The notes under the pieces: generated by a model
What the model was told of the DNA's origin: nothing
Seen by the model: the letters and a program-made list of their open reading frames with translations, nothing else
The model's database searches: none
Translations under genes and position numbers: made by a program
In this document: positions 8,113 to 15,311 of the stretch, piece after piece
Layout of the letters: each line of letters starts with the position of its first letter
Position numbering within the stretch: position 1 is the stretch's first letter
Source of the DNA: Albidovulum sp.
GTDB taxonomy: Bacteria; Pseudomonadota; Alphaproteobacteria; Rhodobacterales; Rhodobacteraceae
DNA length: 38,173 nt
NCBI GenBank assembly: GCA_030837825.1
Contig: JAUQYB010000088.1
Location: forward strand, 1-38,173
Direction: 5' to 3'

Positions 8113-9006
8113 ATGTCACGGCGGAAGCAGGCGGATCGGATGCGCAAGGGCAACGGCTTCATCGCCGCCCTGGACCAGAGCGGCGGCTCCACCCCCAAGG
8201 CGCTGAAGCTCTACGGCATCGAGGCCGACGCCTGGAAGACCGATGACGAGATGTTCGCGCTGATCCACGCGATGCGGTCGCGCATCGCCACCTCGCCGGC
8301 CTTCGACGGAAGCCGGGTGATCGGCGCGATCCTGTTCGAGCGGACGATGGACGGCGAAATCGCCGGCAGGCCCGCGGCCGAGTTCCTGTGGCAGGACCGC
8401 GGCGTGGTGCCGTTCCTCAAGATCGACAAGGGGCTCGAGGAGGAAAAGGACGGCGTGCGGCTGATGAAGCCGATGCCGAAGCTCGACGACCTGTTGAAAC
8501 GCGCGGTGACGAAGGGGATTTTCGGCACCAAGGAGCGCTCGGTCATCGACGCGGCGAATCCGGCGGGCATCGCCGCCAATGTCGCCCAGCAGTTCGACGT
8601 CGCCCGCCAGGTGCTGGCGCACGGGCTGGTGCCGATCATCGAGCCGGAGGTCACGATCTCGATCCCCGACAAGGCCGCGGCGGAAGATCTGCTTCTGGCC
8701 GAGATCCTCAAGGCGCTCGACACGCTCCCCGAGGGCACCGAGGTGATGCTGAAGCTGACGTTGCCGACGAAGGCCAACCTCTACCGGCCGCTTGTGGATC
8801 ATCCGAAGGTGATGCGCGTGGTGGCGCTGTCGGGCGGCTACACGCGCGACGAGGCCAACGCCATCCTGGCGAAAAACACCGGCGTCATCGCCAGTTTCTC
8901 GCGCGCGCTGACCGAGGGGCTTTCGGCCCGGCAGTCGGATGCGGAGTTCAACCGCGTTCTCGACGCCACGATCCAGTCGATCCACGACGCCTCGGTTGCG
9001 GGCTAA
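8113..9006 (+). CDS. Class I fructose-bisphosphate aldolase
   Basis: This Schiff-base aldolase cleaves fructose 1,6-bisphosphate to DHAP and glyceraldehyde 3-phosphate. At 297 residues it matches the short bacterial class I enzymes. Visible segments are the N-terminal A-A-L-D-Q-S-G-G-S-T-P-K, the lysine-containing F-L-K-I-D-K-G, the E-P-E-V region and V-M-L-K-L-T-L-P-T-K, where the Schiff-base lysine is expected, plus A-L-S-G-G-Y for phosphate binding. The ATG at 8113 is preceded by GGAGGTCACC. The gene appears monocistronic and is followed by an inverted repeat. Confidence 0.95.
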   Translation: MSRRKQADRMRKGNGFIAALDQSGGSTPKALKLYGIEADAWKTDDEMFALIHAMRSRIATSPAFDGSRVIGAILFERTMDGEIAGRPAAEFLWQDRGVVPFLKIDKGLEEEKDGVRLMKPMPKLDDLLKRAVTKGIFGTKERSVIDAANPAGIAANVAQQFDVARQVLAHGLVPIIEPEVTISIPDKAAAEDLLLAEILKALDTLPEGTEVMLKLTLPTKANLYRPLVDHPKVMRVVALSGGYTRDEANAILAKNTGVIASFSRALTEGLSARQSDAEFNRVLDATIQSIHDASVAG

Positions 9007-9029
9007 GGTGTAGCGACCACGCGCTTTTC

Positions 9030-9053
9030 TCGCGAAGGGGATTCCCTTCGCGA
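9030..9053. repeat. 10-bp inverted repeat between aldolase and ftsB-like genes
   Basis: TCGCGAAGGG (9030-9039) and CCCTTCGCGA (9044-9053) form a perfect 10-bp stem with a GATT loop, flanked by TTTT on the left and AAAA on the right that could extend the stem. No T-run follows on either strand, so it is either a 3'-end stabilising hairpin of the aldolase mRNA or a protein-binding palindrome upstream of the next gene. Confidence 0.5.
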
Positions 9054-9103
9054 AAACGTTGTGGCATCCTTCCCGAAACCCGCCCGGGGCAAGAGGCGGA
9101 TGG

Positions 9104-9418
9104 ATGAGGCAGCGGATGAGCGGACCCCGGAAACAGCCGGCGATCGGAGCGGTGCTTGCAGGCACGGGGGCACTGTGCCTCGGCTTCTATTTCACCTTTG
9201 CCGCGGTGCAGGGCGACTTCGGGGTCTTCCGCCGGGTCCAGGCCACCGCCGAGAAGGAGACGCTTCAGGCCGAACGCGACCGCCTGAAGGCCGAAGTCGC
9301 CCGGATGGAGAACCTGACGCACAGGCTGTCGGACACCTACCTCGATCTCGACCTTCTCGACGAACGGGCGCGCAACGTGCTCGGCCTTGTCCGCACCGAC
9401 GAGATCGTGATCCGCTGA
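9104..9418 (+). CDS. FtsB-family septum formation initiator
   Basis: A 104-residue bitopic membrane protein of the FtsB/DivIC family, which bridges FtsL and FtsQ in the divisome. A short basic cytoplasmic N-terminus precedes one transmembrane helix (A-I-G-A-V-L-A-G to F-A-A-V), then a coiled coil rich in E, K and R, then the C-terminal signature Y-L-D-L-D-L-L-D-E-R-A-R-N-V-L-G. Two starts have fair ribosome-binding sites: 9104 (AGAGG 7 nt upstream) and 9116 (GAGG 6 nt upstream); they differ by four residues. It precedes the pdh operon by about 215 bp, which argues for a separate transcript. Confidence 0.88.
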   Translation: MRQRMSGPRKQPAIGAVLAGTGALCLGFYFTFAAVQGDFGVFRRVQATAEKETLQAERDRLKAEVARMENLTHRLSDTYLDLDLLDERARNVLGLVRTDEIVIR

Positions 9419-9588
9419 GGCCCTGCACGCCCGGCGCCGTTCCGCACCGGAGCCTTCGGCCCCTTCGTCAGAAATGACATGACGTGCCGGCCGTTCTGGT
9501 CAATGATGCCCTCGGGATATGGCGCGAAGGAAGGAAAATACCGTCGCGTCAAATAGTTCTCGCTTCGTGCGGGCGTTGGCTGTATTAT

Positions 9589-9606
9589 TAGTTTAACGTT
9601 GAACTA
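9589..9606. promoter_or_regulatory. 18-bp palindromic operator candidate upstream of pdhA
   Basis: TAGTT-T-AACGTT-G-AACTA is symmetric except at one position pair (9594 and 9601). The central CG and half-site layout are LacI-family-like. It overlaps or follows a TATTAT box at 9583-9588 that could be the pdhA -10 element, which would put the transcription start inside the palindrome and suggest repression. A partial half-site (AAATAGTTCT, 9551-9560) lies about 40 bp upstream. The local AT-richness stands out against the surrounding DNA. Confidence 0.55.
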
Positions 9607-9632
9607 TCTTTTGCCACCGGGAGGGCGCAGGA

Positions 9633-10622
9633 ATGGCGGCGCGAAAGACCACTGCCAAATCAAACACTTCGAAGGATGATCTGCTCGCATACTACCGCGA
9701 CATGCTGCTGATCCGGCGATTCGAAGAAAAGGCGGGGCAGCTTTACGGCATGGGTCTGATCGGCGGGTTCTGCCATCTCTACATCGGCCAGGAGGCGGTC
9801 GTCGTCGGGCTCGAGGCGGCGGCGGAAGAGGGCGACAAGCGGATCACCTCCTACCGCGACCACGGCCACATGCTCGCCTGCGGCATGGACCCCAAGGGGG
9901 TGATGGCCGAGCTGACCGGGCGCGAGGGCGGCCTGTCCAAGGGCAAGGGCGGCTCGATGCACATGTTCTCGAAGGAGAGGCATTTCTACGGCGGCCACGG
10001 CATCGTCGGCGCGCAGGTGCCGCTTGGCGCCGGTCTCGCCTTTGCCGACCGCTACCTCGGCAACGGCCGCGTGACCTTCGCCTATTTCGGCGATGGCGCG
10101 GCGAACCAGGGCCAGGTCTACGAGACCTTCAACATGGCGGCGCTGTGGAAGCTGCCGGTGGTCTTCGTGATCGAGAACAACCAGTATGCGATGGGGACCG
10201 CACAACGCCGCTCGACCTCGACGCCGGACCTCTACGTCCGGGGCGAGGCGTTCGGGATTCGCGGAGAGATCGTCGACGGGATGGACGTGCTGGCGGTGAA
10301 GGCAGCAGGCGAGAAGGCGGTGGCGCACTGCCGGGCCGGAGACGGCCCCTACATCCTCGAGGTCAAGACCTACCGCTACCGCGGCCATTCGATGTCGGAC
10401 CCGGCGAAATACCGCACCCGCGAGGAGGTGCAGAAGATGCGCGAGGAACGCGACGCGATCGAGCATGTGCGCGAGCTGATCCTTCAGGGCAAGCACGCCA
10501 CCGACGACGACCTGAAGGCCATCGACCGCGAGATCAAGGCGATCGTCAACGAGGCGGCCGAATTCTCGCGCGAGAGCCCGGAGCCCGACCTGTCGGAACT
10601 CTGGACCGACATCTACGCCTGA
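9633..10622 (+). CDS. pdhA: Pyruvate dehydrogenase E1 component, alpha subunit
   Basis: E1-alpha binds thiamine diphosphate with E1-beta and decarboxylates pyruvate. At 329 residues it has normal alphaproteobacterial length. The ThDP motif begins G-D-G-A-A-N at residue 153 and runs to I-E-N-N-Q-Y-A-M-G; the N-terminal F-C-H-L-Y-I-G-Q-E and the phosphorylation-loop-like Y-R-Y-R-G-H-S-M-S-D-P are present. The N-terminal ~15 residues are basic and low-complexity (A-A-R-K-T-T-A-K). GGGAGGGCGC precedes the start. It is first in pdhA-pdhB-pdhC with a 12-bp gap to pdhB. Confidence 0.97.
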   Translation: MAARKTTAKSNTSKDDLLAYYRDMLLIRRFEEKAGQLYGMGLIGGFCHLYIGQEAVVVGLEAAAEEGDKRITSYRDHGHMLACGMDPKGVMAELTGREGGLSKGKGGSMHMFSKERHFYGGHGIVGAQVPLGAGLAFADRYLGNGRVTFAYFGDGAANQGQVYETFNMAALWKLPVVFVIENNQYAMGTAQRRSTSTPDLYVRGEAFGIRGEIVDGMDVLAVKAAGEKAVAHCRAGDGPYILEVKTYRYRGHSMSDPAKYRTREEVQKMREERDAIEHVRELILQGKHATDDDLKAIDREIKAIVNEAAEFSRESPEPDLSELWTDIYA

Positions 10623-10634
10623 GGGGGAAGAGAC

Positions 10635-12035
10635 ATGGCAACCGAAATCCTGATGCCCGCGCTTTCGCCCACGATGGAGGAGGGCAAGCTTGCCAAATGG
10701 CTGGTGAAGGAGGGCGACGCCGTCTCCGCCGGCCAGATCCTCGCCGAGATCGAGACCGACAAGGCAACGATGGAGTTCGAGGCGGTGGACGAGGGCACCA
10801 TCGGCCGCATCCTCGTGGCCGAGGGGACCGAGGGAGTGAAGGTCAACACCCCGATCGCCGTCCTCGTCGAGGAGGGCGAGAGCGCAGAGGCCGCAGCCCC
10901 CGTCCCGACAGCCGCCGCGGCGAAGGCCGAAGCGCCGGCGGCAAGGGCCGAAGCCCCCGTCCCGGCCCCCGCCCCTGCACAGGCGGCCTCTCCCGCCATC
11001 TCGCCTGCCCCGCCCGCCTCCGACACCTCGCCCGACTGGCCCGCCGGCACGCCGATGAAGACCATGACAGTGCGCGAGGCGCTGCGCGAGGCGATGGCCG
11101 AGGAGATGGCGCGCGACGAACGGGTCTACCTGATCGGCGAGGAGGTGGGCGAGTATCAGGGTGCCTACAAGATCAGCCAGGGGCTTCTCGACCAGTTCGG
11201 GCCGAGGCGGGTGATCGACACGCCAATCACCGAACACGGCTTCGCCGGCATCGCCGTCGGCTCCGCCTTCGGCGGCCTGCACCCGATCGTCGAGTTCATG
11301 ACCTTCAACTTCGCCATGCAGGCGATCGACCAGATCATCAACTCGGCCGCCAAGACGCTCTACATGTCGGGGGGCCAGATGGGCTGCCCGATCGTCTTCC
11401 GTGGCCCGAACGGGGCGGCGGCGCGGGTGGCCGCACAGCACAGCCAGGACTATGCGGCGTGGTATGCGCAGATTCCGGGCCTCAAGGTCGTGCAGCCCTG
11501 GTCGGCGGCCGACGCCAAGGGGCTTCTCAAGACCGCGATCCGCGACCCCAACCCGGTGATCTTCCTGGAAAACGAGATCATGTATGGCCGATCCTTCGAG
11601 GTGCCGGACATGGAGGATTTCACCATCCCCTTCGGCAAGGCGAAGATCTGGCGCGAGGGCACGGACGTGACCCTCGTCTCCTTCGGCATCGGCATGAACC
11701 ACACGATGGAGGCTGCCGACAAGCTCGCCGCCGAGGGGATCAGCGCCGAGGTCATCGACCTCAGGACGCTCAGGCCAATGGATACCGCCACGGTGATCCG
11801 CTCGGTGGTGAAGACCAACCGCTGCGTCACCGTCGAGGAAGGCTGGCCGGTCTGCTCGATCGGCAACCACATCTCGGCGGTGCTGATGCAGGAGGCGTTC
11901 GACTGGCTTGACGCGCCGGTGATCAACTGCACTGGCAAGGACGTGCCGATGCCCTATGCGGCCAACCTGGAAAAACTGGCGCTGGTGACCTCGGACGAGG
12001 TCGTCGCGGCGGTGAAAAAAGTCACCTATCGCTGA
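10635..12035 (+). CDS. pdhB: Pyruvate dehydrogenase E1 component, beta subunit, with N-terminal lipoyl domain
   Basis: At 466 residues this E1-beta is about 130 residues longer than the plain form. Residues 1-80 are a lipoyl domain with attachment lysine K43 in E-T-D-K-A-T-M; an Ala/Pro-rich flexible linker spans about 80-135; the E1-beta transketolase-like domain follows, with [17 protein letters not shown] and the C-terminal E-E-G-W-P segment. Such lipoylated E1-beta subunits are known from alphaproteobacteria. The lipoyl domain is nearly identical to that of the neighbouring E2, including a 64-bp identical DNA run. It lies 10 bp before pdhC. Confidence 0.97.
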   Translation: MATEILMPALSPTMEEGKLAKWLVKEGDAVSAGQILAEIETDKATMEFEAVDEGTIGRILVAEGTEGVKVNTPIAVLVEEGESAEAAAPVPTAAAAKAEAPAARAEAPVPAPAPAQAASPAISPAPPASDTSPDWPAGTPMKTMTVREALREAMAEEMARDERVYLIGEEVGEYQGAYKISQGLLDQFGPRRVIDTPITEHGFAGIAVGSAFGGLHPIVEFMTFNFAMQAIDQIINSAAKTLYMSGGQMGCPIVFRGPNGAAARVAAQHSQDYAAWYAQIPGLKVVQPWSAADAKGLLKTAIRDPNPVIFLENEIMYGRSFEVPDMEDFTIPFGKAKIWREGTDVTLVSFGIGMNHTMEAADKLAAEGISAEVIDLRTLRPMDTATVIRSVVKTNRCVTVEEGWPVCSIGNHISAVLMQEAFDWLDAPVINCTGKDVPMPYAANLEKLALVTSDEVVAAVKKVTYR

Positions 12036-12045
12036 GGGGGAGAAG

Positions 12046-13350
12046 ATGGCGACCGAAATCCTGATGCCCGCGCTTTCCCCGACGATGGAGGAAGGCACGC
12101 TGGCGAAATGGCTGGTGAAGGAGGGCGATACGGTCAAGTCCGGCGACATCCTGGCCGAGATCGAGACCGACAAGGCGACGATGGAGTTCGAGGCGGTGGA
12201 CGAGGGCACCATCGGCCGCATCCTCGTGGCCGAGGGGACCGCCGGCGTGAAGGTCAACACCCCGATCGCGGTGCTGGTCGAGGAGGGTGAAAGCGCTGCG
12301 GCACCCGCGAAAGCGACGGCGCCCGCCGCAACCCCGGCAAAAGCCGCAGCCCCGGCCACCCCGGCGGAAGCGGCGCCCACCCCCGCCCCCGCCCCGGCGA
12401 AGACCGGGGCCCCGGACGGCCAGCGGGTGATGGCCTCGCCGCTGGCCCGGCGGCTGGCGAAGGAGAAGGGGATCGACATCGCCGCCCTCACCGGTTCCGG
12501 CCCGCATGGCCGGATCGTGAAGGCAGATGTGGAAGCGGCGGCCGCCGCACCGCAGGCGAGACCGGCATCCGCTCCGGCAGCGACGGCGGCGGCCCCTGCC
12601 CCGGCTGCGATGCCCTCCGGCGCCACGGCCGCCACGGTTGCAAAGCTTTACGAGAGCCGCGAATACGAGGAAATCGCGCTAGACGGTATGCGCAAGACGA
12701 TCGCCGCGCGGCTGACCGAGGCCAAGCAGACGATCCCGCACTTCTACCTGCGCCGCGAGGTGCAGATCGACGGGCTGATGAAGTTCCGGTCCGAGCTGAA
12801 CGCGGGTCTCGAGACCCGCGGCGTGAAGCTCTCGGTCAACGACTTCATCATCAAGGCCTGCGCGATGGCGCTTCAGGACGTGCCGGACGCGAACGCGGTC
12901 TGGGCCGGCGACCGGATTTTCCGGCTGAAGCCCTCAGACGTCGCGGTGGCGGTGGCGATCGAGGGCGGGCTCTTCACGCCGGTCCTGAAGGACGCCGAGA
13001 AGAAGACGCTGTCGGCGCTCTCGAACGAGATGAAGGATCTCGCCGCCCGCGCCCGCAGCCGCAAGCTTGCCCCGCACGAATACCAGGGTGGCAGCTTCGC
13101 CGTCTCCAACCTCGGGATGATGGGGATCGACAACTTCGACGCCGTCATCAACCCGCCGCACGGCGCGATCCTCGCCGTCGGCGCCGGGGTGAAGAAGCCG
13201 GTGGTGAAGGCCGACGGCACGATCGGCGTGGCGACGGTGATGTCGATGACGCTGTCGGTCGATCACCGGGTCATCGACGGCGCGCTTGGCGCCGAGCTTC
13301 TCAAGGCCATCGTCGGCTATCTGGAAAACCCGGTGGCGATGCTCGCGTGA
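12046..13350 (+). CDS. pdhC: Pyruvate dehydrogenase E2, dihydrolipoamide acetyltransferase
   Basis: E2 forms the core of the PDH complex and transfers the acetyl group to CoA. Domains in its 434 residues: one lipoyl domain (1-80, lysine K43), an Ala/Pro linker, a peripheral subunit-binding domain (about 128-165, A-S-P-L-A-R-R-L-A and H-G-R-I-V-K-A-D-V), a second Ala/Pro linker and the acyltransferase domain from about 205. The catalytic motif is D-H-R-V-I-D-G with H407 and D411. No E3 (lpd) gene follows; the operon ends here against convergent cysE. Confidence 0.97.
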   Translation: MATEILMPALSPTMEEGTLAKWLVKEGDTVKSGDILAEIETDKATMEFEAVDEGTIGRILVAEGTAGVKVNTPIAVLVEEGESAAAPAKATAPAATPAKAAAPATPAEAAPTPAPAPAKTGAPDGQRVMASPLARRLAKEKGIDIAALTGSGPHGRIVKADVEAAAAAPQARPASAPAATAAAPAPAAMPSGATAATVAKLYESREYEEIALDGMRKTIAARLTEAKQTIPHFYLRREVQIDGLMKFRSELNAGLETRGVKLSVNDFIIKACAMALQDVPDANAVWAGDRIFRLKPSDVAVAVAIEGGLFTPVLKDAEKKTLSALSNEMKDLAARARSRKLAPHEYQGGSFAVSNLGMMGIDNFDAVINPPHGAILAVGAGVKKPVVKADGTIGVATVMSMTLSVDHRVIDGALGAELLKAIVGYLENPVAMLA

Positions 13351-13369
13351 GCCCGCCCGACAGGAAGGC

Positions 13370-13388
13370 CGGGGCGCATCCCGCCCCG
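13370..13388 (+). terminator. Hairpin after the pdh operon
   Basis: CGGGGCG (13370-13376) and CGCCCCG (13382-13388) form a 7-bp stem with a CATCC loop between the convergent pdhC and cysE stop codons. No T-run follows, so termination activity is uncertain. Confidence 0.35.
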
Positions 13389-13411
13389 ACCGCTCCCCCG
13401 GCCGAACGGCC

Positions 13412-14221
13412 TCACAGCCCGTCGTCGATCACCTGGTCCATTGTCAGCGCCGGCTGGTCGCAGCCCGCCTCGCCCACCACCTTCGCCGGCACTCCGGCGA
13501 CGGTCGTGCAACGCGGCACGTCGTGCAGCACCACCGACCCGGCCGCGATGCGCGACCGTTCGCCGATGTGGATGTTGCCGAGGATCTTCGCCCCCGCGCC
13601 GATCAGCACACCGTTGCCGATCTTCGGATGGCGGTCGCCATCCTCCTTGCCGGTGCCGCCGAGCGTCACCGAATGCAGCATCGACACGTTGTCGCCCACC
13701 ACGGCCGTCTCGCCAATGACGACGGAATGGGCGTGGTCGATCATGATCCCCTTGCCCATCCGGGCATTCGGGTGGATGTCGACGCCGAAGGCCTCGCTCA
13801 CCCGCATCTGCACGAAATAGGCAAGGTCGCGCCGTCCGCTGGTCCACAGCCAGTGGCCGATCCGGTAGGCCTGGATCGCCTGGAAGCCCTTGAAGAACAT
13901 CAGAGGCTGCATGAAACGGTGGGCAGCCGGGTCGCGGTCGTAGACAGCGACAATGTCGGCCCGCGCCGCCTGCCCAAGCTCCGGATCGCTGTCGTATGCC
14001 TCGTCGGCGATCTCGCGCAGGATCTGCTCGCTCATCTCCCCCGAGGACAGCTTGAGCGAGAAGCGATAGGCAAGCGCTCGCTCGAGCGAGGCATGGTGCA
14101 GGATGCCCGAATGGATGAAGCCGCCCAGCAGCGGCTCGTCCCGGACGGCGGCCTTCGCCTCCTCGCGGATATGCGACCACACGGGATCAATGGCTGCGAC
14201 TTTGGGCTTACGCTCGGCCAT
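13412..14221 (-). CDS. cysE: Serine O-acetyltransferase
   Basis: CysE acetylates serine with acetyl-CoA, the first step of cysteine synthesis. The 269-residue protein has the alpha-helical N-terminal domain (about residues 1-140) and a C-terminal left-handed beta helix of hexapeptide repeats (I-G-N-G-V-L-I-G-A-G-A-K and onwards). Active-site segments are D-I-H-P-N-A-R, D-H-A-H-S-V-V-I-G-E-T and M-L-H-S-V-T-L-G-G-T-G-K. The end D-Q-V-I-D-D-G-L includes the terminal isoleucine used to bind cysteine synthase in this family. GGAGGA lies just upstream of the ATG. It is convergent with pdhC and lies downstream of the GTA-linked small gene. Confidence 0.96.
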   Translation of the reverse strand: MAERKPKVAAIDPVWSHIREEAKAAVRDEPLLGGFIHSGILHHASLERALAYRFSLKLSSGEMSEQILREIADEAYDSDPELGQAARADIVAVYDRDPAAHRFMQPLMFFKGFQAIQAYRIGHWLWTSGRRDLAYFVQMRVSEAFGVDIHPNARMGKGIMIDHAHSVVIGETAVVGDNVSMLHSVTLGGTGKEDGDRHPKIGNGVLIGAGAKILGNIHIGERSRIAAGSVVLHDVPRCTTVAGVPAKVVGEAGCDQPALTMDQVIDDGL

Positions 14222-14293
14222 GACGCGCTCCTCCGGGATTCAGACCTCCTGATTAGCAGATAGGTGGGCGGACGGGAACCGAAAGAGAAGAGG

Positions 14294-14590
14294 TCAGCGC
14301 GCAATCGCCCCGGCCCGCCGCCAGTCGAGAACCGCATCGAGGACTGCGGCCATCGCTTCCACGTAGTCCGGGTCGGAAAGGAAGGGCTCGTCACGCCCGG
14401 AATGCTCCCCCAGCGCCGCGGCCATGAGACTGCCGTTTCCCCAGGTCGGATGAGCCCGCCCGAACCGCTTTCGAAAGCGGTCCGCGGCATCCGCCTTCAC
14501 CAGCAGCGACAGGATCGCCCGCCGTTGGTCGTTCTGTGGCAGGCCGCGCACGGCCCGGGCGGCAGCCGTCACGTCGCCGTGGGTTATCAT
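14294..14590 (-). CDS. Small conserved protein at the GTA end (DUF7742-like, tentative)
   Basis: A 98-residue protein starting MITHGDVTAAARAV, with L-V-K-A-D-A-A-D-R-F-R-K, the segment H-P-T-W-G-N-G-S-L-M-A-A-A and a C-terminal helix. I recall a Rhodobacteraceae family with this H-G-D and W-G-x-G-S-L-M pattern as DUF7742 but cannot verify the number. The DUF2793 stop codon ends at 14601, so the gene sits directly behind the GTA cluster; AAGG 8 nt before the ATG at 14590 supports that start over the one at 14596. No signal peptide or membrane segment. Function unknown; the position suggests co-transcription with the GTA genes. Confidence 0.7.
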   Translation of the reverse strand: MITHGDVTAAARAVRGLPQNDQRRAILSLLVKADAADRFRKRFGRAHPTWGNGSLMAAALGEHSGRDEPFLSDPDYVEAMAAVLDAVLDWRRAGAIAR

Positions 14591-14600
14591 GCGCATCGCC

Positions 14601-15311
14601 TTAGAGATCCGGCACCGCGACTTCCATGTAGTGAACGGCAATCCGCACCGTGCCGCCTGCAAAGACACCGCCCACCGCGTCAAGCTGCATGGCAGCGGGC
14701 GCATAGAACGCGGTCGGCTGGCCAAGGACGCCGCGCGCGAACGAGCCCGCGCTCTTCCCCAGCCCGGTGCCGTAGCGCCCCACCGCCCCCGGATTGCCCA
14801 GCGACCAGTTCGTCAGCGTGCCGGTGATGCTCGAGACCACCCGCGCCGTCGCGCCGATGACCACCGCGTTTGCCGGAATCATCACCGCCGTCGTCGAGAC
14901 CGGGCCGCCCGTCACCGCGTGGTCAAGTTCTGCCACATGGCACGAAAGCCCGGCGTTGTGGGGCGAAAGCGTCGCCATCCCGGCGCGCCAGATGGCGCCA
15001 TCGAAGATCGCGACGGCGCCCTCGTCCAGGATCATCGCCCGCCAGCCGCGCCGGGGGGTAACGAAATCCCACCCACCGTTCGTGCCGATCGCCAGCTTCC
15101 CGTCCTGCCCGGCCCATTCGTTGACCGCGCCGACGGGCACGCCGTGACACGCGCCATCCACGACGACCGCCGGCGGCATCGCCTGCGACCGGCTGACAAG
15201 CGTCAGCTTGACCAGGCCATCGAGCCGTGCCAGCGCGGCATTCACCGTCACATGTTTCTGCGCCTGCGAAGGTTGCAGAAGCGGCAGGCCGAGCTGATTG
15301 GTATCAGACAT
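14601..15311 (-). CDS. DUF2793 domain protein, end of the GTA cluster
   Basis: A 236-residue protein with a typical DUF2793 N-terminus: L-G-L-P-L-L-Q-P-S-Q-A-Q-K-H-V-T-V-N, then W-R-A-M-I-L-D-E-G and I-F-D-G-A-I-W near residues 105-125. The C-terminal half (from about 130) is a beta-rich segment with repeated small hydrophobic strands. DUF2793 proteins lie in phage tail-fibre and GTA contexts, so a surface or receptor-facing role is plausible but unproven. Its start overlaps the megatron stop by 8 nt, so it is translationally coupled to the GTA tail genes. Confidence 0.85.
   Translation of the reverse strand: MSDTNQLGLPLLQPSQAQKHVTVNAALARLDGLVKLTLVSRSQAMPPAVVVDGACHGVPVGAVNEWAGQDGKLAIGTNGGWDFVTPRRGWRAMILDEGAVAIFDGAIWRAGMATLSPHNAGLSCHVAELDHAVTGGPVSTTAVMIPANAVVIGATARVVSSITGTLTNWSLGNPGAVGRYGTGLGKSAGSFARGVLGQPTAFYAPAAMQLDAVGGVFAGGTVRIAVHYMEVAVPDL

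Noticed and set aside
9660..12635. Minus-strand open frame of 991 codons across pdhA-pdhB-pdhC
   Set aside because: It mirrors three well-identified genes; its composition (Ala, His, Arg, Asp) is that of an antisense shadow.
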